Below the pieces are notes generated by a model. That model did not search any database and was not told the DNA's origin. It saw only the letters and a list, made by a program, of their open reading frames with translations. A program made the translations under genes and the position numbers. Of a stretch of DNA of 29,215 nucleotides, positions 17,276 to 25,349 are shown one piece after another. Position 1 is the stretch's first letter; the number at the start of each line of letters is the position of its first letter. Origin of the DNA: JAUVDZ01 sp964346325 (GTDB lineage Bacteria; Patescibacteriota; Gracilibacteria; UBA1369; PNNO01); contig CAYFUK010000009.1 in the NCBI GenBank assembly GCA_964346325.1, positions 1-29,215 on the forward strand, in the 5' to 3' direction.

Positions 17276-18190
17276 CTACCTGTGAAACTTCTCGTGAATT
17301 TCACGCAGCCGTTTGTTTGTAACATGCGTGTAAATCTGGGTAGTCGTGATTGAGGCGTGACCGAGCATTTCCTGAACACTGCGGATATCAGCGCCATTTA
17401 ATAAAAGTTCAGTTGCAAAACTATGGCGCAAAACATGAGGTGTAACTTTTTTGATTATTCCTGCGTTACGCGCTGTTGAACGAACAACATTCTGCACACT
17501 AACTGTTGTTAAGCGCTTTTTTTCGCCGAGGGTAATATCATCACCCTTTCTGCTGCGTCCGTGATTAATAAACAAAGGCTTAAAATTATCGCTTCTTTCA
17601 AGAAGATAATCTTTAATAAATTTAGCGGCCCGATCGCTCAAAAAAACAATCCGTGGCTTTCTCCCCTTTCCCCTGACCATAAATTCCTTTCGCTTAAGGT
17701 CAACCTGATCACGATTTAAACCAACCAATTCCGAAACTCTCAATCCGGTTGAATACAGAGTTTCAACAATTGCGCGGTCACGTTTGCCTTTGATTTTTGA
17801 TATATCAATGGCTTTAAATAAACGCTCCAGTTCTTCGCGCGTTAAATATTCAACTGAACGTTCGGGAATTTTTTGAAGATCGATTTTTTCCGGCGGCAGG
17901 GTTTTGATGTCATTTTTTGTAAGATATTTCAGAAAGGCCCGCAAAGCGATTATATGATAATTCCGGGTTTTTATACCAAGCATTCGGCCGCGATCATCAG
18001 CATATCGATTCAAATAAAGCCGATATTTATGGATGTCGTTAAGAGTGATTGATTGAGGTTGCTTGTCACCGTACCATTCCAGAAATCTTTTTAGATAGTG
18101 ATCGTAATTTTCAATGGTTTTTTGAGACTGGTTTTTGCCGACCTCTACATGCTCGAGAAATTTGCGTATATGATGTGAAATTTTGTCCAT
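17276..18190 (-). CDS. xerD: Xer-type tyrosine recombinase
   Basis: 304 aa, the standard length for XerC/XerD. An N-terminal SAM-like domain (residues ~1-90) is followed by the catalytic domain with the full set: R151 in STGLRVSEL, Lys in the beta-hairpin GKGRKPR (about 175), HVLRH with H252 and R255, GH at 277-278, and nucleophile Y287 in QIYTHV. It resolves chromosome dimers at dif sites in the cell centre. The symbol is approximate: this lineage may have only one Xer. It is divergent from dgt, with an array of palindromic repeats in between. TAAAAT lies 6 nt before the ATG, so the message may be leaderless. Confidence 0.93.
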   Translation of the reverse strand: MDKISHHIRKFLEHVEVGKNQSQKTIENYDHYLKRFLEWYGDKQPQSITLNDIHKYRLYLNRYADDRGRMLGIKTRNYHIIALRAFLKYLTKNDIKTLPPEKIDLQKIPERSVEYLTREELERLFKAIDISKIKGKRDRAIVETLYSTGLRVSELVGLNRDQVDLKRKEFMVRGKGRKPRIVFLSDRAAKFIKDYLLERSDNFKPLFINHGRSRKGDDITLGEKKRLTTVSVQNVVRSTARNAGIIKKVTPHVLRHSFATELLLNGADIRSVQEMLGHASITTTQIYTHVTNKRLREIHEKFHR

Positions 18191-18232
18191 GTTGTTATTT
18201 TAGCGCTTGTTGGAATTTTGCACAATATCGTG

Positions 18233-18455
18233 TAGCCTGGCTACACCGCCTAGCCTGGCTACACCGCCTAGCCTGGCTACACCNNNNNNNNNNNNNNNNN
18301 NNNNNNNNNNNNNNNNNNNNNNNNNNNNNNNNNNNNNNNNNNNNNNNNNNNNNNNNNNNNNNNNNNNNNNNNNNNNNNNNNNNTAGCCTGGCTACACCGC
18401 CTAGCCTGGCTACACCGCCTAGCCTGGCTACACCACCTAGCCGGGCTACAACAAG
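18233..18455. repeat. 18-bp tandem palindromic repeat array, interrupted by assembly gap
   Basis: The unit TAGCCTGGCTACACCGCC recurs head to tail: at 18233, 18251 and 18269 before the gap, and at 18384, 18402, 18420 (one change) and 18438 (degenerate) after it. Each unit contains TAGCC-T-GGCTA, an inverted repeat able to form a small hairpin; the first unit extends to GTGTAGCC-T-GGCTACAC. At least seven copies are visible and more may be hidden by the gap. It fills most of the 324-nt region between the divergent xer and dgt genes. Frames across it encode only repetitive peptides and are not taken as genes. Confidence 0.9.
18284..18383. other. Assembly gap (100 Ns)
   Basis: Exactly 100 Ns lie inside the tandem repeat. 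A round 100 is commonly used as a placeholder for unknown length, and assembly probably broke because the repeat exceeds the read length. The true size and copy number cannot be read from this window. Confidence 0.98.
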
Positions 18456-18514
18456 CCAACTTGAACAGCCACCACAAATATGCAATAATTCAACACCCCT
18501 CATAAATATATTAA

Positions 18515-19642
18515 ATGGATATCGCCTATACATGCTCACGTGAAGAACTCGAAGACCGCGAAGTAAAAAATTTCGCGGGTTACGCTTTTAAAAGCAAAGA
18601 TTCAAAAACAAAAGCAAAAGATGAAAGGACTGTTTTTCATCATGATCAGGATCTTATTTATCACAGCGAGGCGAATGACAGACTGCAACATAAATCTCAG
18701 GTTTTTCCTTCTTATTATCATGATCACTTCAGAACCCGTAAGACACATACAGATCAGGTTAAATCGATAGCAAAAGGACTTTGCCTGGTAATGCGTCTTA
18801 ATCATGAACTTGCTATGGCAATAGCAATGGGGCATGATCTCGGCCACACTCCTTTCGGTCATAAAGGAGAAGATATTCTGGATGCAAAATTAAAAGAACA
18901 TGGCATGAAAGACGGCTTTGATCATAACCGGCAAAGCCACAGAATCTGCAAAAAACTCGGGCTAAGCGAAGAAAGTCTTGAAGGTATGCTAAAACATGAA
19001 AGTCCGTGGGATCCTAATACAAACAGATACAAAAACGATGGCCCAAAGCCCTTGCTTGAAGCACAGATTGTTGATTTGGCGGATGAAATCGCCTATACAA
19101 GTCATGATTTAAAAGACGGTTTAAAGGCCGGGATTCTAAAGCTTGAAGATGTTGAAAATTTAAAATTATGGCAGAGAGCCAAGTCATTAATTTCAGCACA
19201 AAAAAATCATCAAGATTATATATATAAATGTATAAGCGCGATTATTAAAGTGCTTATACATGATGTTAAATCCGCCAGCATAGATAACCTTAAAAGAAAC
19301 AAAACACAAAATGTGGAAGATGTCAGGCATGCACAGGAAAAATTGATCACTCACAGCAAAAAAATTTTTGGAGAACTCAATGAAGCAAGAAATTACTTAT
19401 TTGAAAATTTATATAAAAGCGAAACAGTTGTTAATTTATTGAAAATCGCGGACCATGTTATCGGACCTTTGTTTGATTTTTATCTTAAAAATCCTCATGA
19501 AATGCAGCCTAACTATAAATCGGATAATCCCGAGGTTGTTCGGGATTACGTTGCCGGGATGACAGATAGATTTGCCATTGATGAGGCTTTAAGACATAAT
19601 ATTATTACTCAACAACAAGTAGATGAAATGTCCAAAGTGTAA
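18515..19642 (+). CDS. dgt: dGTPase-like HD phosphohydrolase
   Basis: Hydrolyses dGTP or other dNTPs to the deoxynucleoside and triphosphate in the cytoplasm. The 375-aa product has the family's HD ligands: H78 in RTRKTHTDQV, H107-D108 in GHDLGHTPFGHKGE (107-119), a DHNRQSHR motif near 136-143, and the late Asp in QIVDLADEIAYTSHD (184-198). The arrangement is typical of dGTPases and of the broader dNTPase group. It overlaps nrdR by 20 nt, so the pair is coupled and joins dNTP breakdown with ribonucleotide reductase control. Promoter candidates (TGCAATAAT at 18481-18489, TATATT close to the ATG) are weak. Confidence 0.9.
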   Translation: MDIAYTCSREELEDREVKNFAGYAFKSKDSKTKAKDERTVFHHDQDLIYHSEANDRLQHKSQVFPSYYHDHFRTRKTHTDQVKSIAKGLCLVMRLNHELAMAIAMGHDLGHTPFGHKGEDILDAKLKEHGMKDGFDHNRQSHRICKKLGLSEESLEGMLKHESPWDPNTNRYKNDGPKPLLEAQIVDLADEIAYTSHDLKDGLKAGILKLEDVENLKLWQRAKSLISAQKNHQDYIYKCISAIIKVLIHDVKSASIDNLKRNKTQNVEDVRHAQEKLITHSKKIFGELNEARNYLFENLYKSETVVNLLKIADHVIGPLFDFYLKNPHEMQPNYKSDNPEVVRDYVAGMTDRFAIDEALRHNIITQQQVDEMSKV

Positions 19643-20069
19643 ATCAAAGACCACCCGTGTTCTTGATTCGCGTGAAACGAATGAAGGTAAATCAACGCGA
19701 CGAAGACGCGAGTGCCCGGATTGCAAACTCCGGTTTACAACTTTTGAGCGCATTGAACACAACAATCTGATTGTGATTAAGCGTAATGAATCGCGTGAGC
19801 CCTATGTTCGGGATAAAGTGCGCAAAGGCATATGGAGAGCATGTGAAAAAAGGCCGGTTACCCAAAGTCAGGTTGACGGTATAATTCAGACACTTGAAGA
19901 CCGCTGGAGAAATTACGGCAAAGAAATCCCTTCTGAAATGATCGGAGAAGGTATTATGGATGAATTAAAAAAACTTGATGAAGTGGCGTATATAAGATTC
20001 GCCTCGGTTTACAGAAGTTTTAAAGACGTATCGAGCTTTCGGGAAGAATTGGAGAAACTCAATGAATAA
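19623..20069 (+). CDS. nrdR: Transcriptional repressor NrdR
   Basis: NrdR represses ribonucleotide reductase genes by binding NrdR boxes when its ATP-cone holds dATP. The 148-aa protein has the zinc ribbon MKCPKCKSKTTRVLDSRE with Cys 3, 6, 31 and 34, followed by the ATP-cone (LIVIKRNESREPYVRDKVRKG onward, about 49-140) and the VAYIRFASVYRSFKD signature. The start at 19623 gives the canonical MKCP N-terminus and overlaps dgt. No ribonucleotide reductase gene is in the window. Confidence 0.96.
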   Translation: MKCPKCKSKTTRVLDSRETNEGKSTRRRRECPDCKLRFTTFERIEHNNLIVIKRNESREPYVRDKVRKGIWRACEKRPVTQSQVDGIIQTLEDRWRNYGKEIPSEMIGEGIMDELKKLDEVAYIRFASVYRSFKDVSSFREELEKLNE

Positions 20070-20078
20070 GGCTTGTGC

Positions 20079-20107
20079 TTGACAAATACTAAAAAATATT
20101 ATACAAT
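20079..20107 (+). promoter_or_regulatory. Sigma-70-type promoter of the L,D-transpeptidase gene
   Basis: TTGACA (20079-20084), a 17-nt spacer and TACAAT (20102-20107) match the consensus at 11 of 12 positions. The ATG at 20139 lies 31 nt downstream of the -10, and the leader is A-rich with no Shine-Dalgarno sequence. Confidence 0.75.
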
Positions 20108-20138
20108 AGTATTTGAAAAATATAAACAAAAAACATAA

Positions 20139-21119
20139 ATGAAAAATCTTTTAATGCCCGGATTTGGACTTATTACAATTATTTCCGTATTTGTGTATGG
20201 AACTTCGGCTACGGCTGCTCAGAATTTCAGAACGGAACAACCTGATATCTGTAAGTATGAATATGATGAAAAAACCAATCCTGAATACGATTATGAATAT
20301 CTTGGATCAAGAAAAAATCTTACACATAAAAAAGGAGCAGAAGAAGAAGTAACAATTTATTTTAAAAATACCGGTACCATTCCCATGTTTTCGGATAATA
20401 GCGGTTGCAATTTCAGGCCTTTAACAAGACTTGGCACGGAAAAAGAAAGAGATCGTGAAAGTATTTTATATAATGGATGGATTTCGCCGAATCGTCTTGA
20501 ACTTGATCAAAAAATTGTAAAGCCGGGTCAAAAAGGTTCATTCACTTTTGATATCAGGGTTCCTTATGAAAAAGGAATTTATCGAGAATATTTCGATATT
20601 GTGGTTGAAGGGCACGAATGGATTAAAAAACCGTTCGGTGTGAATTTTGATGTTGGCGAATACATAAAGGAAAATAGAGGATTTTTGGATTATGTCGAAG
20701 AATCAAGAAAGGTTACAAAAGAGGATTTTAACGGACCTAAATCAATTGAAGTTGATATATCGGATCAGAAAATGTTTTTAAAAATAGGCGAGATAGTTGT
20801 GCGTGAATTCCCTGTAAGTACGGGCAAATGGTCGACGCCAACACCTTTCGGCCGTACACAGATCTATTATAAACAGGACGTTCGTGTAGGTGCTGCATGG
20901 CCTCATTACATTATGCCAAAATGGATGAACTTCAGGCACGGAGGCTACGGAATTCATGCTTTGCCGAGTATCGCATGGGACAACGGATATTTTTGGAGCG
21001 AAGCATTGAACCATATTGGCCAACCACGAAGCCACGGCTGTATCAGACTTTTACCTCAGGATGCGGACTTTGCATACGAATTTACCGAGGTAGGTACACC
21101 TGTTTGGGTGCGTCCTTAG
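20139..21119 (+). CDS. Exported L,D-transpeptidase (YkuD domain)
   Basis: Forms 3-3 crosslinks in peptidoglycan or attaches proteins to it, outside the membrane. The 326-aa product starts with a signal peptide (basic MKNLL-type start, hydrophobic core to about residue 25, ATAAQ cleavage-like end). Residues ~30-180 form a beta-rich region of unknown type. The YkuD domain (~195-326) contains MPKWMNFRHGGYGIHAL and the catalytic RSHGCIRL with Cys301 and His299. It has its own promoter. Together with the FemAB-type gene it indicates a modified peptidoglycan in this organism. Confidence 0.92.
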   Translation: MKNLLMPGFGLITIISVFVYGTSATAAQNFRTEQPDICKYEYDEKTNPEYDYEYLGSRKNLTHKKGAEEEVTIYFKNTGTIPMFSDNSGCNFRPLTRLGTEKERDRESILYNGWISPNRLELDQKIVKPGQKGSFTFDIRVPYEKGIYREYFDIVVEGHEWIKKPFGVNFDVGEYIKENRGFLDYVEESRKVTKEDFNGPKSIEVDISDQKMFLKIGEIVVREFPVSTGKWSTPTPFGRTQIYYKQDVRVGAAWPHYIMPKWMNFRHGGYGIHALPSIAWDNGYFWSEALNHIGQPRSHGCIRLLPQDADFAYEFTEVGTPVWVRP

Positions 21120-21144
21120 TCTATACAATTCTAAATAGTTAGGA

Positions 21145-21167
21145 TATAATCGGTATCCGAATATAAT
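21145..21167 (+). promoter_or_regulatory. Candidate -10 boxes for the UvrD/PcrA gene
   Basis: Two perfect TATAAT hexamers lie before the ATG at 21175: one at 21145-21150 (leader of ~18 nt) and one at 21162-21167, only 7 nt before the ATG, which would give a leaderless message. Neither has a convincing -35. I cannot say which is used. Confidence 0.4.
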
Positions 21168-21174
21168 TTTTATT

Positions 21175-23349
21175 ATGCCTGATTCTATCCTGAAAAACCT
21201 TAACGAAAAGCAAAAAGAGGCAGTTACTCACGAGCTCGGCCCGCTTATTATAATTGCCGGAGCAGGCTCCGGTAAGACGCGCGCTCTTACTCATCGCGTT
21301 GCTTATCTTATAAAAAAACATCAAATTGCTCCTTATAATATTCTGGCCGTGACTTTTACAAACAAAGCCGCAAACGAGATGAAGAAAAGAATCAAAGATC
21401 TACTGAAGGGGGGCAATTTAACAAGTGAGCCGAATGTCGGAACATTCCATTCAACCTGTGTGAGAATTCTCAGACGCAATTTACATTTACTCGATTATGA
21501 AAATAATTTCACGATTTACGATACCGCTGACCAGCAAATTCTAATGAAAAGGCTGATGGAAGAACGACACATTGACGCAAAACAGGTTAACCCGAAAGCG
21601 ATTTTAAATCATATTTCAAATGCCAAAAGTGAACTTATTGACCCTGAAAAATACAGTTCAATGGCGCACAATTATTTTACCGAACGTGTAGCCGAACTTT
21701 ATACGCCCTATCAGGAAGCTCTTAAACAAAATAATGCGCTCGATTTTGATGACCTGATAATGAAAACAATTGAATTATTCAGGGGGAATTCCGATGTTTT
21801 AGATTATTATCAGGAAAGATTCAAATTTATTTGTGTGGATGAGTATCAGGATACCAACCATGCACAATATGTTCTTGTAAATATGCTCGCTGAAAAGTAC
21901 AGAAATATTTGTGTAATCGGTGACAGCGACCAGAGTATTTATAGTTGGCGCGGAGCTGACATCAGGAATATTCTTGATTTTGAAAAAGATTATCCGGATT
22001 CCAAAACGGTTATGATGGAGCAAAACTACAGATCGACTTCCGTAATTCTTAATGCGGCTCACGAAATCATCAAAAAGAATCAGAAAAGAAAAGAAAAAAA
22101 ACTCTGGACAGACAGAAAAGGCGGCGAAAACATAATGCATATAGAGGCCATAAACGAACGCCATGAAGGCGAAACAGTAGCCGAGAAAATCCGTGAATTA
22201 ACAGCGGACTACGAAACACCACCTTATAAAAATTTTGTTGTTTTATACAGAACCAACGCACAGTCGCGTGCAATTGAAGAAGTATTTTTAAGGTACGGAC
22301 TTCCCTATCGGATAGTCGGAGGCATTCGCTTTTATGAAAGAAAAGAAGTCAAAGATATGGTTGCTTATTTACGCGCAGTGCAAAATCCGAGCGATTCGGT
22401 GAGCCTTTTACGTATAGTCAATGTACCCGCCCGCAAAATAGGCACGAAAACAATCGAGGCCCTGCAAAGGCACGCAACAAGACACGGGGTTTCATTGTTT
22501 AAAGCGATGCAAAGGTGTGAAGAGATCGGGGATTTGAATGATGGAAAAATTAAAGCGATATCTAAATTTGTAAAGTTAATTGAACAGCTTAAAAAAGCCA
22601 ATGCTGAATTTTCAGCAAGCGGAGTGATAAAACATGTTCTCAAATTATCGGGATACCGCGAATTTATTATGGACGGAACTCCCGAAGGCGAGGCACGTTA
22701 TGAAAATATCGCGGAATTGATTTCAGTGGCTTCAAAATATGACATGCTTGACCCGGGGGTATCGTTAAGTGTGTTTTTGGAAGAGATATCTTTGATCAAC
22801 GATATTGATTCGATGGATGAAAAAGATAACGCGGTTGTCTTAATGACCGCTCACAGCGCAAAAGGCCTTGAGTTTGACACTGTTTTTGTTATCGGACTGG
22901 AAGAAGGGATCTTTCCTCATTCCCGCTCAATGCTTGAACCGGATGAAATGGAGGAAGAAAGACGTTTAATGTATGTTGCGGTTACACGTGCAATGGAAAG
23001 ACTGTTTTTGATAAACGCCCGTCAGCGAATGCTGTACGGAGAAACGCAGTCCAATGCCGCTTCGCAGTTTATAGGCGACATTCCCGAAGAGCTTATTGAT
23101 GTCTACGGTCAGCCTCGCAGACATATGTCCGTCGGAACCGTGACAGGTTCCATTAAGCCTATCCCCGAAGAGGAAATTTCAACTTGTATCGACCTGCACG
23201 ACGGTGACAAAGTTGTGCACACATCATTCGGAGAAGGAGTTGTTGTGAGTATTCAGGGGGAAGTTGCAAATATCGCTTTTAAAGACCCCTCGGTTGGAGT
23301 AAAACGACTGGCCTTGAGTGTAGCGCCCCTGGTAAAGATTGAAGGATAG
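21175..23349 (+). CDS. pcrA: Superfamily 1 DNA helicase PcrA/UvrD
   Basis: A 3'-5' DNA helicase for repair and replication restart. All SF1A motifs are visible in the 724-aa protein: Walker A AGAGSGKT (28-35), VTFTNKAANEMK (Ia), DEYQDTN (222-228), GDSDQSIYSWRGA (III), QNYRST (IV), VVLMTAHSAKGLEFDTVFV (V) and RLMYVAVTRA (VI). The C-terminal DGDKVVHTSFGEGVVVSIQG stretch is the Tudor-like PcrA extension that contacts RNA polymerase. Length and completeness are normal. It is followed by a terminator region. Confidence 0.97.
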   Translation: MPDSILKNLNEKQKEAVTHELGPLIIIAGAGSGKTRALTHRVAYLIKKHQIAPYNILAVTFTNKAANEMKKRIKDLLKGGNLTSEPNVGTFHSTCVRILRRNLHLLDYENNFTIYDTADQQILMKRLMEERHIDAKQVNPKAILNHISNAKSELIDPEKYSSMAHNYFTERVAELYTPYQEALKQNNALDFDDLIMKTIELFRGNSDVLDYYQERFKFICVDEYQDTNHAQYVLVNMLAEKYRNICVIGDSDQSIYSWRGADIRNILDFEKDYPDSKTVMMEQNYRSTSVILNAAHEIIKKNQKRKEKKLWTDRKGGENIMHIEAINERHEGETVAEKIRELTADYETPPYKNFVVLYRTNAQSRAIEEVFLRYGLPYRIVGGIRFYERKEVKDMVAYLRAVQNPSDSVSLLRIVNVPARKIGTKTIEALQRHATRHGVSLFKAMQRCEEIGDLNDGKIKAISKFVKLIEQLKKANAEFSASGVIKHVLKLSGYREFIMDGTPEGEARYENIAELISVASKYDMLDPGVSLSVFLEEISLINDIDSMDEKDNAVVLMTAHSAKGLEFDTVFVIGLEEGIFPHSRSMLEPDEMEEERRLMYVAVTRAMERLFLINARQRMLYGETQSNAASQFIGDIPEELIDVYGQPRRHMSVGTVTGSIKPIPEEEISTCIDLHDGDKVVHTSFGEGVVVSIQGEVANIAFKDPSVGVKRLALSVAPLVKIEG

Positions 23350-23442
23350 TGATGGTGGCGGCATTTTTTGAGGATCGCTTATCCCCGGGGATGCAGTTCC
23401 TATAGATAACAACCAAAGAGCAAAATCGGGAATCCGCAAAAA

Positions 23443-23479
23443 AGGCACAGCAAAACTAACACTTAAGTTTACTGTGCCT
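23443..23479 (-). terminator. Hairpin terminator between the helicase and the M23-type gene, usable on both strands
   Basis: AGGCACAG (23443-23450) pairs with CTGTGCCT (23472-23479), and the stem extends inwards past one mismatch through AAACT/AGTTT. On the minus strand the stem is followed directly by TTTTTT, the classical intrinsic form; on the plus strand a T run follows only after AAAAATTCCTCC. The two genes converge here. The rest of the 275-nt gap holds a further inverted repeat near 23515-23540 (AAAATCCCC / GGGGAATTTT) and nothing coding that I can support. Confidence 0.75.
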
Positions 23480-23612
23480 AAAAATTCCTCCTTTTTTTAA
23501 TGTGTGTGTTTGTAAAATCCCCTTGGGGGGAATTTTAATTCAGCGGTGCAAGCGGGGATTTGCGTGCTGAGTAAAAAACCGTTAAAAGCTGTTTCTCAGA
23601 AACGCCTTAAAA

Positions 23613-23629
23613 GTTAGCTTTTAGCTAAC
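23613..23629 (-). terminator. Hairpin at the end of the M23-type gene
   Basis: GTTAGCT-TTT-AGCTAAC is a perfect 7-bp inverted repeat with a 3-nt loop. On the minus strand it is followed by TTTT, and it contains the TAG stop of the M23-type gene. It is a short intrinsic terminator or RNA-stabilising hairpin, with a stronger one about 130 nt further along. Confidence 0.55.
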
Positions 23630-24698
23630 CGAGCCTGCGAAGCACCACTGCATCCGCGATGACGTAGGTACCCGGCGTTGTGCCCTGTACCGAGAGCGTA
23701 TGCAGAGTATGTGCACTGAAGTACCGAATTGTGACGTATTTGTAAAAATGGGCGTCATTACCGCCATTTTTTTGTGTGAGCACACGAACCTTTTGCCCAT
23801 CCAGATAGTACTCTGCGCTTGGGTCGTTGTTTGCAGCATCTTCATAGGTAACAAAAATAAAATAAATTCCGGACTCCTTGACTGAAAAAGCCCAGTTAAA
23901 ACGTGCATTGTTGTTGTTGTACCACGAAGTATACTTGCGACGAAAACCCTTGCCCGCATACCCGTAGGTACCCAGTTTGGTTATCCACTCCCTGCTGTTG
24001 TAATAAGTATAAGCAACTTCAAAGTCATTGCTCAGGGACTTTTCACCGTTGTTGTCCAACAGGGATACATTGTAGCCCAAAGCGGAACGGAGCCACTCAT
24101 CGGTTTCGACCACACCTTCGGCGAAAGTAAACGGTGAAGTTCTTTCATTGATGTAAGTGGCGTTTGGCGAGGGTTCATGCGTTTTACGCATAACCTGAAT
24201 ATGAAGATGAGGACCGGTTGAAGTGCCGGTTTGACCAACCTGGCCGATGTAGTCCCTCATGTCAACCTGATCACCAACTGAGAGATGCGTTGTGGACAGA
24301 TATTTCAAATGCGCAAAACGCACATAGTACTGACCATCCTGATCAAGGATAACAATTGTGTTCCCCCAACCATAGTTGTTGGGTTTATTTGGGCCGGAGT
24401 TGTTTTGGAAATCCATGATTCCGTCGCGAATCTCAACGATTTCACCGTTGACGGGAGAATACAGATTCTCTCCAAAGGCTTCGTTGTACACGTTGTTGGG
24501 TCCGGAACCCTGGTTGAAATCGATTCCGTAAGCGAGCTTACCCAAATGAGTGTAGTCGCTGTTTTGGCCCTGTGGACAGTACCAGTAGTCACGGTACTCG
24601 AAAGGCATGAAAATGAGCGGGTCGGAGATTGCATTACTGCTGAGGCAGCAAATCCCAAACAGAAGGGTACCCACAATTGTCAGCTTTCTGTGATTCAT
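23625..24698 (-). CDS. Exported M23-type (LytM-like) protein with golvesin-like C-terminal domain
   Basis: A signal peptide (MNHRKLTIVGTLLFGICCL, then SSNA) precedes an M23 fold at ~30-175: LAYGIDF (D60), SPVNGEIVEI, a YVRFAHL segment (H130) and GTSTGPHLHIQV (H164, H166). The His normally four residues before the Asp is Ala56; H51 might replace it, otherwise the enzyme would be inactive. Residues ~235-357 look like a golvesin C-terminal-type beta domain ending in YVIADAVVL. M23 enzymes cut peptidoglycan crossbridges. The base composition is visibly richer in G and C than the AT-rich gene just upstream, and the start overlaps that gene's 3' end by 65 nt, which suggests acquisition from elsewhere. 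Confidence 0.82.
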   Translation of the reverse strand: MNHRKLTIVGTLLFGICCLSSNAISDPLIFMPFEYRDYWYCPQGQNSDYTHLGKLAYGIDFNQGSGPNNVYNEAFGENLYSPVNGEIVEIRDGIMDFQNNSGPNKPNNYGWGNTIVILDQDGQYYVRFAHLKYLSTTHLSVGDQVDMRDYIGQVGQTGTSTGPHLHIQVMRKTHEPSPNATYINERTSPFTFAEGVVETDEWLRSALGYNVSLLDNNGEKSLSNDFEVAYTYYNSREWITKLGTYGYAGKGFRRKYTSWYNNNNARFNWAFSVKESGIYFIFVTYEDAANNDPSAEYYLDGQKVRVLTQKNGGNDAHFYKYVTIRYFSAHTLHTLSVQGTTPGTYVIADAVVLRRLG

Positions 24699-25164
24699 GT
24701 TCTTCTCCCTGCACGATTGAACGTGCCAATTTCAGGGCTTTATCTTCAAAAGCACTATGCGATGAAGTTTCACCCTGGTAGTACATATACAAAACAATCA
24801 AAGCATTTTCATTTTCTACAAACATTAAAGTATCATATGAATTATACAAGTTCGGATTATCCAGAATCATCTTATATACATTTTCATTGACCTGAATTTC
24901 TTCCAAAACATCAATGAATTCATCATTCCTATGCCTCTCTATATAAGAATCCCTCATATCAATATAACCATATTCAACATCAAATGAATTACCATATTCG
25001 TCCTGAAGAATAAAATAACCATCTTCATTCCAATCTCTTACAACTTCAAGCCCTGACGGGACATCATAGTAATATTCATAGGTAACATGTGTATGGTCTT
25101 CGCATTCAACCTGAGCACTAAGGGTGTTTACAAGAAATATTAATATTCCCATTATCTGATCCAT
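24634..25164 (-). CDS. Small exported protein of unknown function, 3' end possibly altered
   Basis: 176 aa with a short hydrophobic start (MDQIMGILIFLVNTLSAQV; M5 is an alternative start) that looks like a signal peptide. The mature part is acidic and Tyr-rich (HTHVTYEYYYDVPSGLEVVR), probably alpha/beta. No family recognised. The last ~20 residues (QKADNCGYPSVWDLLPQQ) are read from DNA that also encodes the signal peptide of the M23-type protein in another frame. They may be an accidental tail, created when the M23-type gene joined here and removed the original end. Confidence 0.6.
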   Translation of the reverse strand: MDQIMGILIFLVNTLSAQVECEDHTHVTYEYYYDVPSGLEVVRDWNEDGYFILQDEYGNSFDVEYGYIDMRDSYIERHRNDEFIDVLEEIQVNENVYKMILDNPNLYNSYDTLMFVENENALIVLYMYYQGETSSHSAFEDKALKLARSIVQGEEHESQKADNCGYPSVWDLLPQQ

Positions 25165-25178
25165 TTCAAAGTTCGTTA

Positions 25179-25207
25179 AATATATTGACGCTATTACCCT
25201 ACCACAA
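25179..25207 (-). promoter_or_regulatory. Candidate promoter of the small exported protein
   Basis: Minus strand: TTGTGG (25207-25202), a 17-nt spacer, TATATT (25184-25179), with the ATG 14 nt after the hexamer. The match is fair rather than strong. Confidence 0.4.
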
Positions 25208-25239
25208 CTTTTTAAAATTTTTTTAAAAAAAATCTAAAA

Positions 25240-25245
25240 TATGAT
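25240..25245 (+). promoter_or_regulatory. Possible -10 box upstream of ymdB
   Basis: TATGAT gives a leader of about 100 nt that would contain a small GC hairpin near 25293-25309 (CCCCG ... CGGGG) and the palindrome CTCGCGAG near 25319. A second, poor candidate TAACGT ends 9 nt before the ATG at 25350, the spacing seen at other genes here. Neither is secure. Confidence 0.25.
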
Positions 25246-25349
25246 AAGCTGAACTTCGCATTTAAATCGGAAAATCCAAGATTAAGGAATTCCCCCGTCT
25301 TGGCGGGGCTCATGCTCGCTCGCGAGACACTCACTAACGTTCGCATCCA

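Noticed and set aside
18233..18455. CRISPR array
   Set aside because: Units are directly contiguous without spacers, 18 bp is too short, and no cas genes are nearby.
18049..18543. Open frames across the tandem repeat (WLHRLA and CSQARR repeats)
   Set aside because: They arise because the 18-bp unit is a multiple of three and lacks stops; they span the N gap and have no non-repetitive coding content.
24285..24890. Plus-strand frame of 201 aa opposite the M23-type gene
   Set aside because: The opposite frame has clear M23 motifs and a signal peptide; this one has no recognisable features and runs into the next gene.
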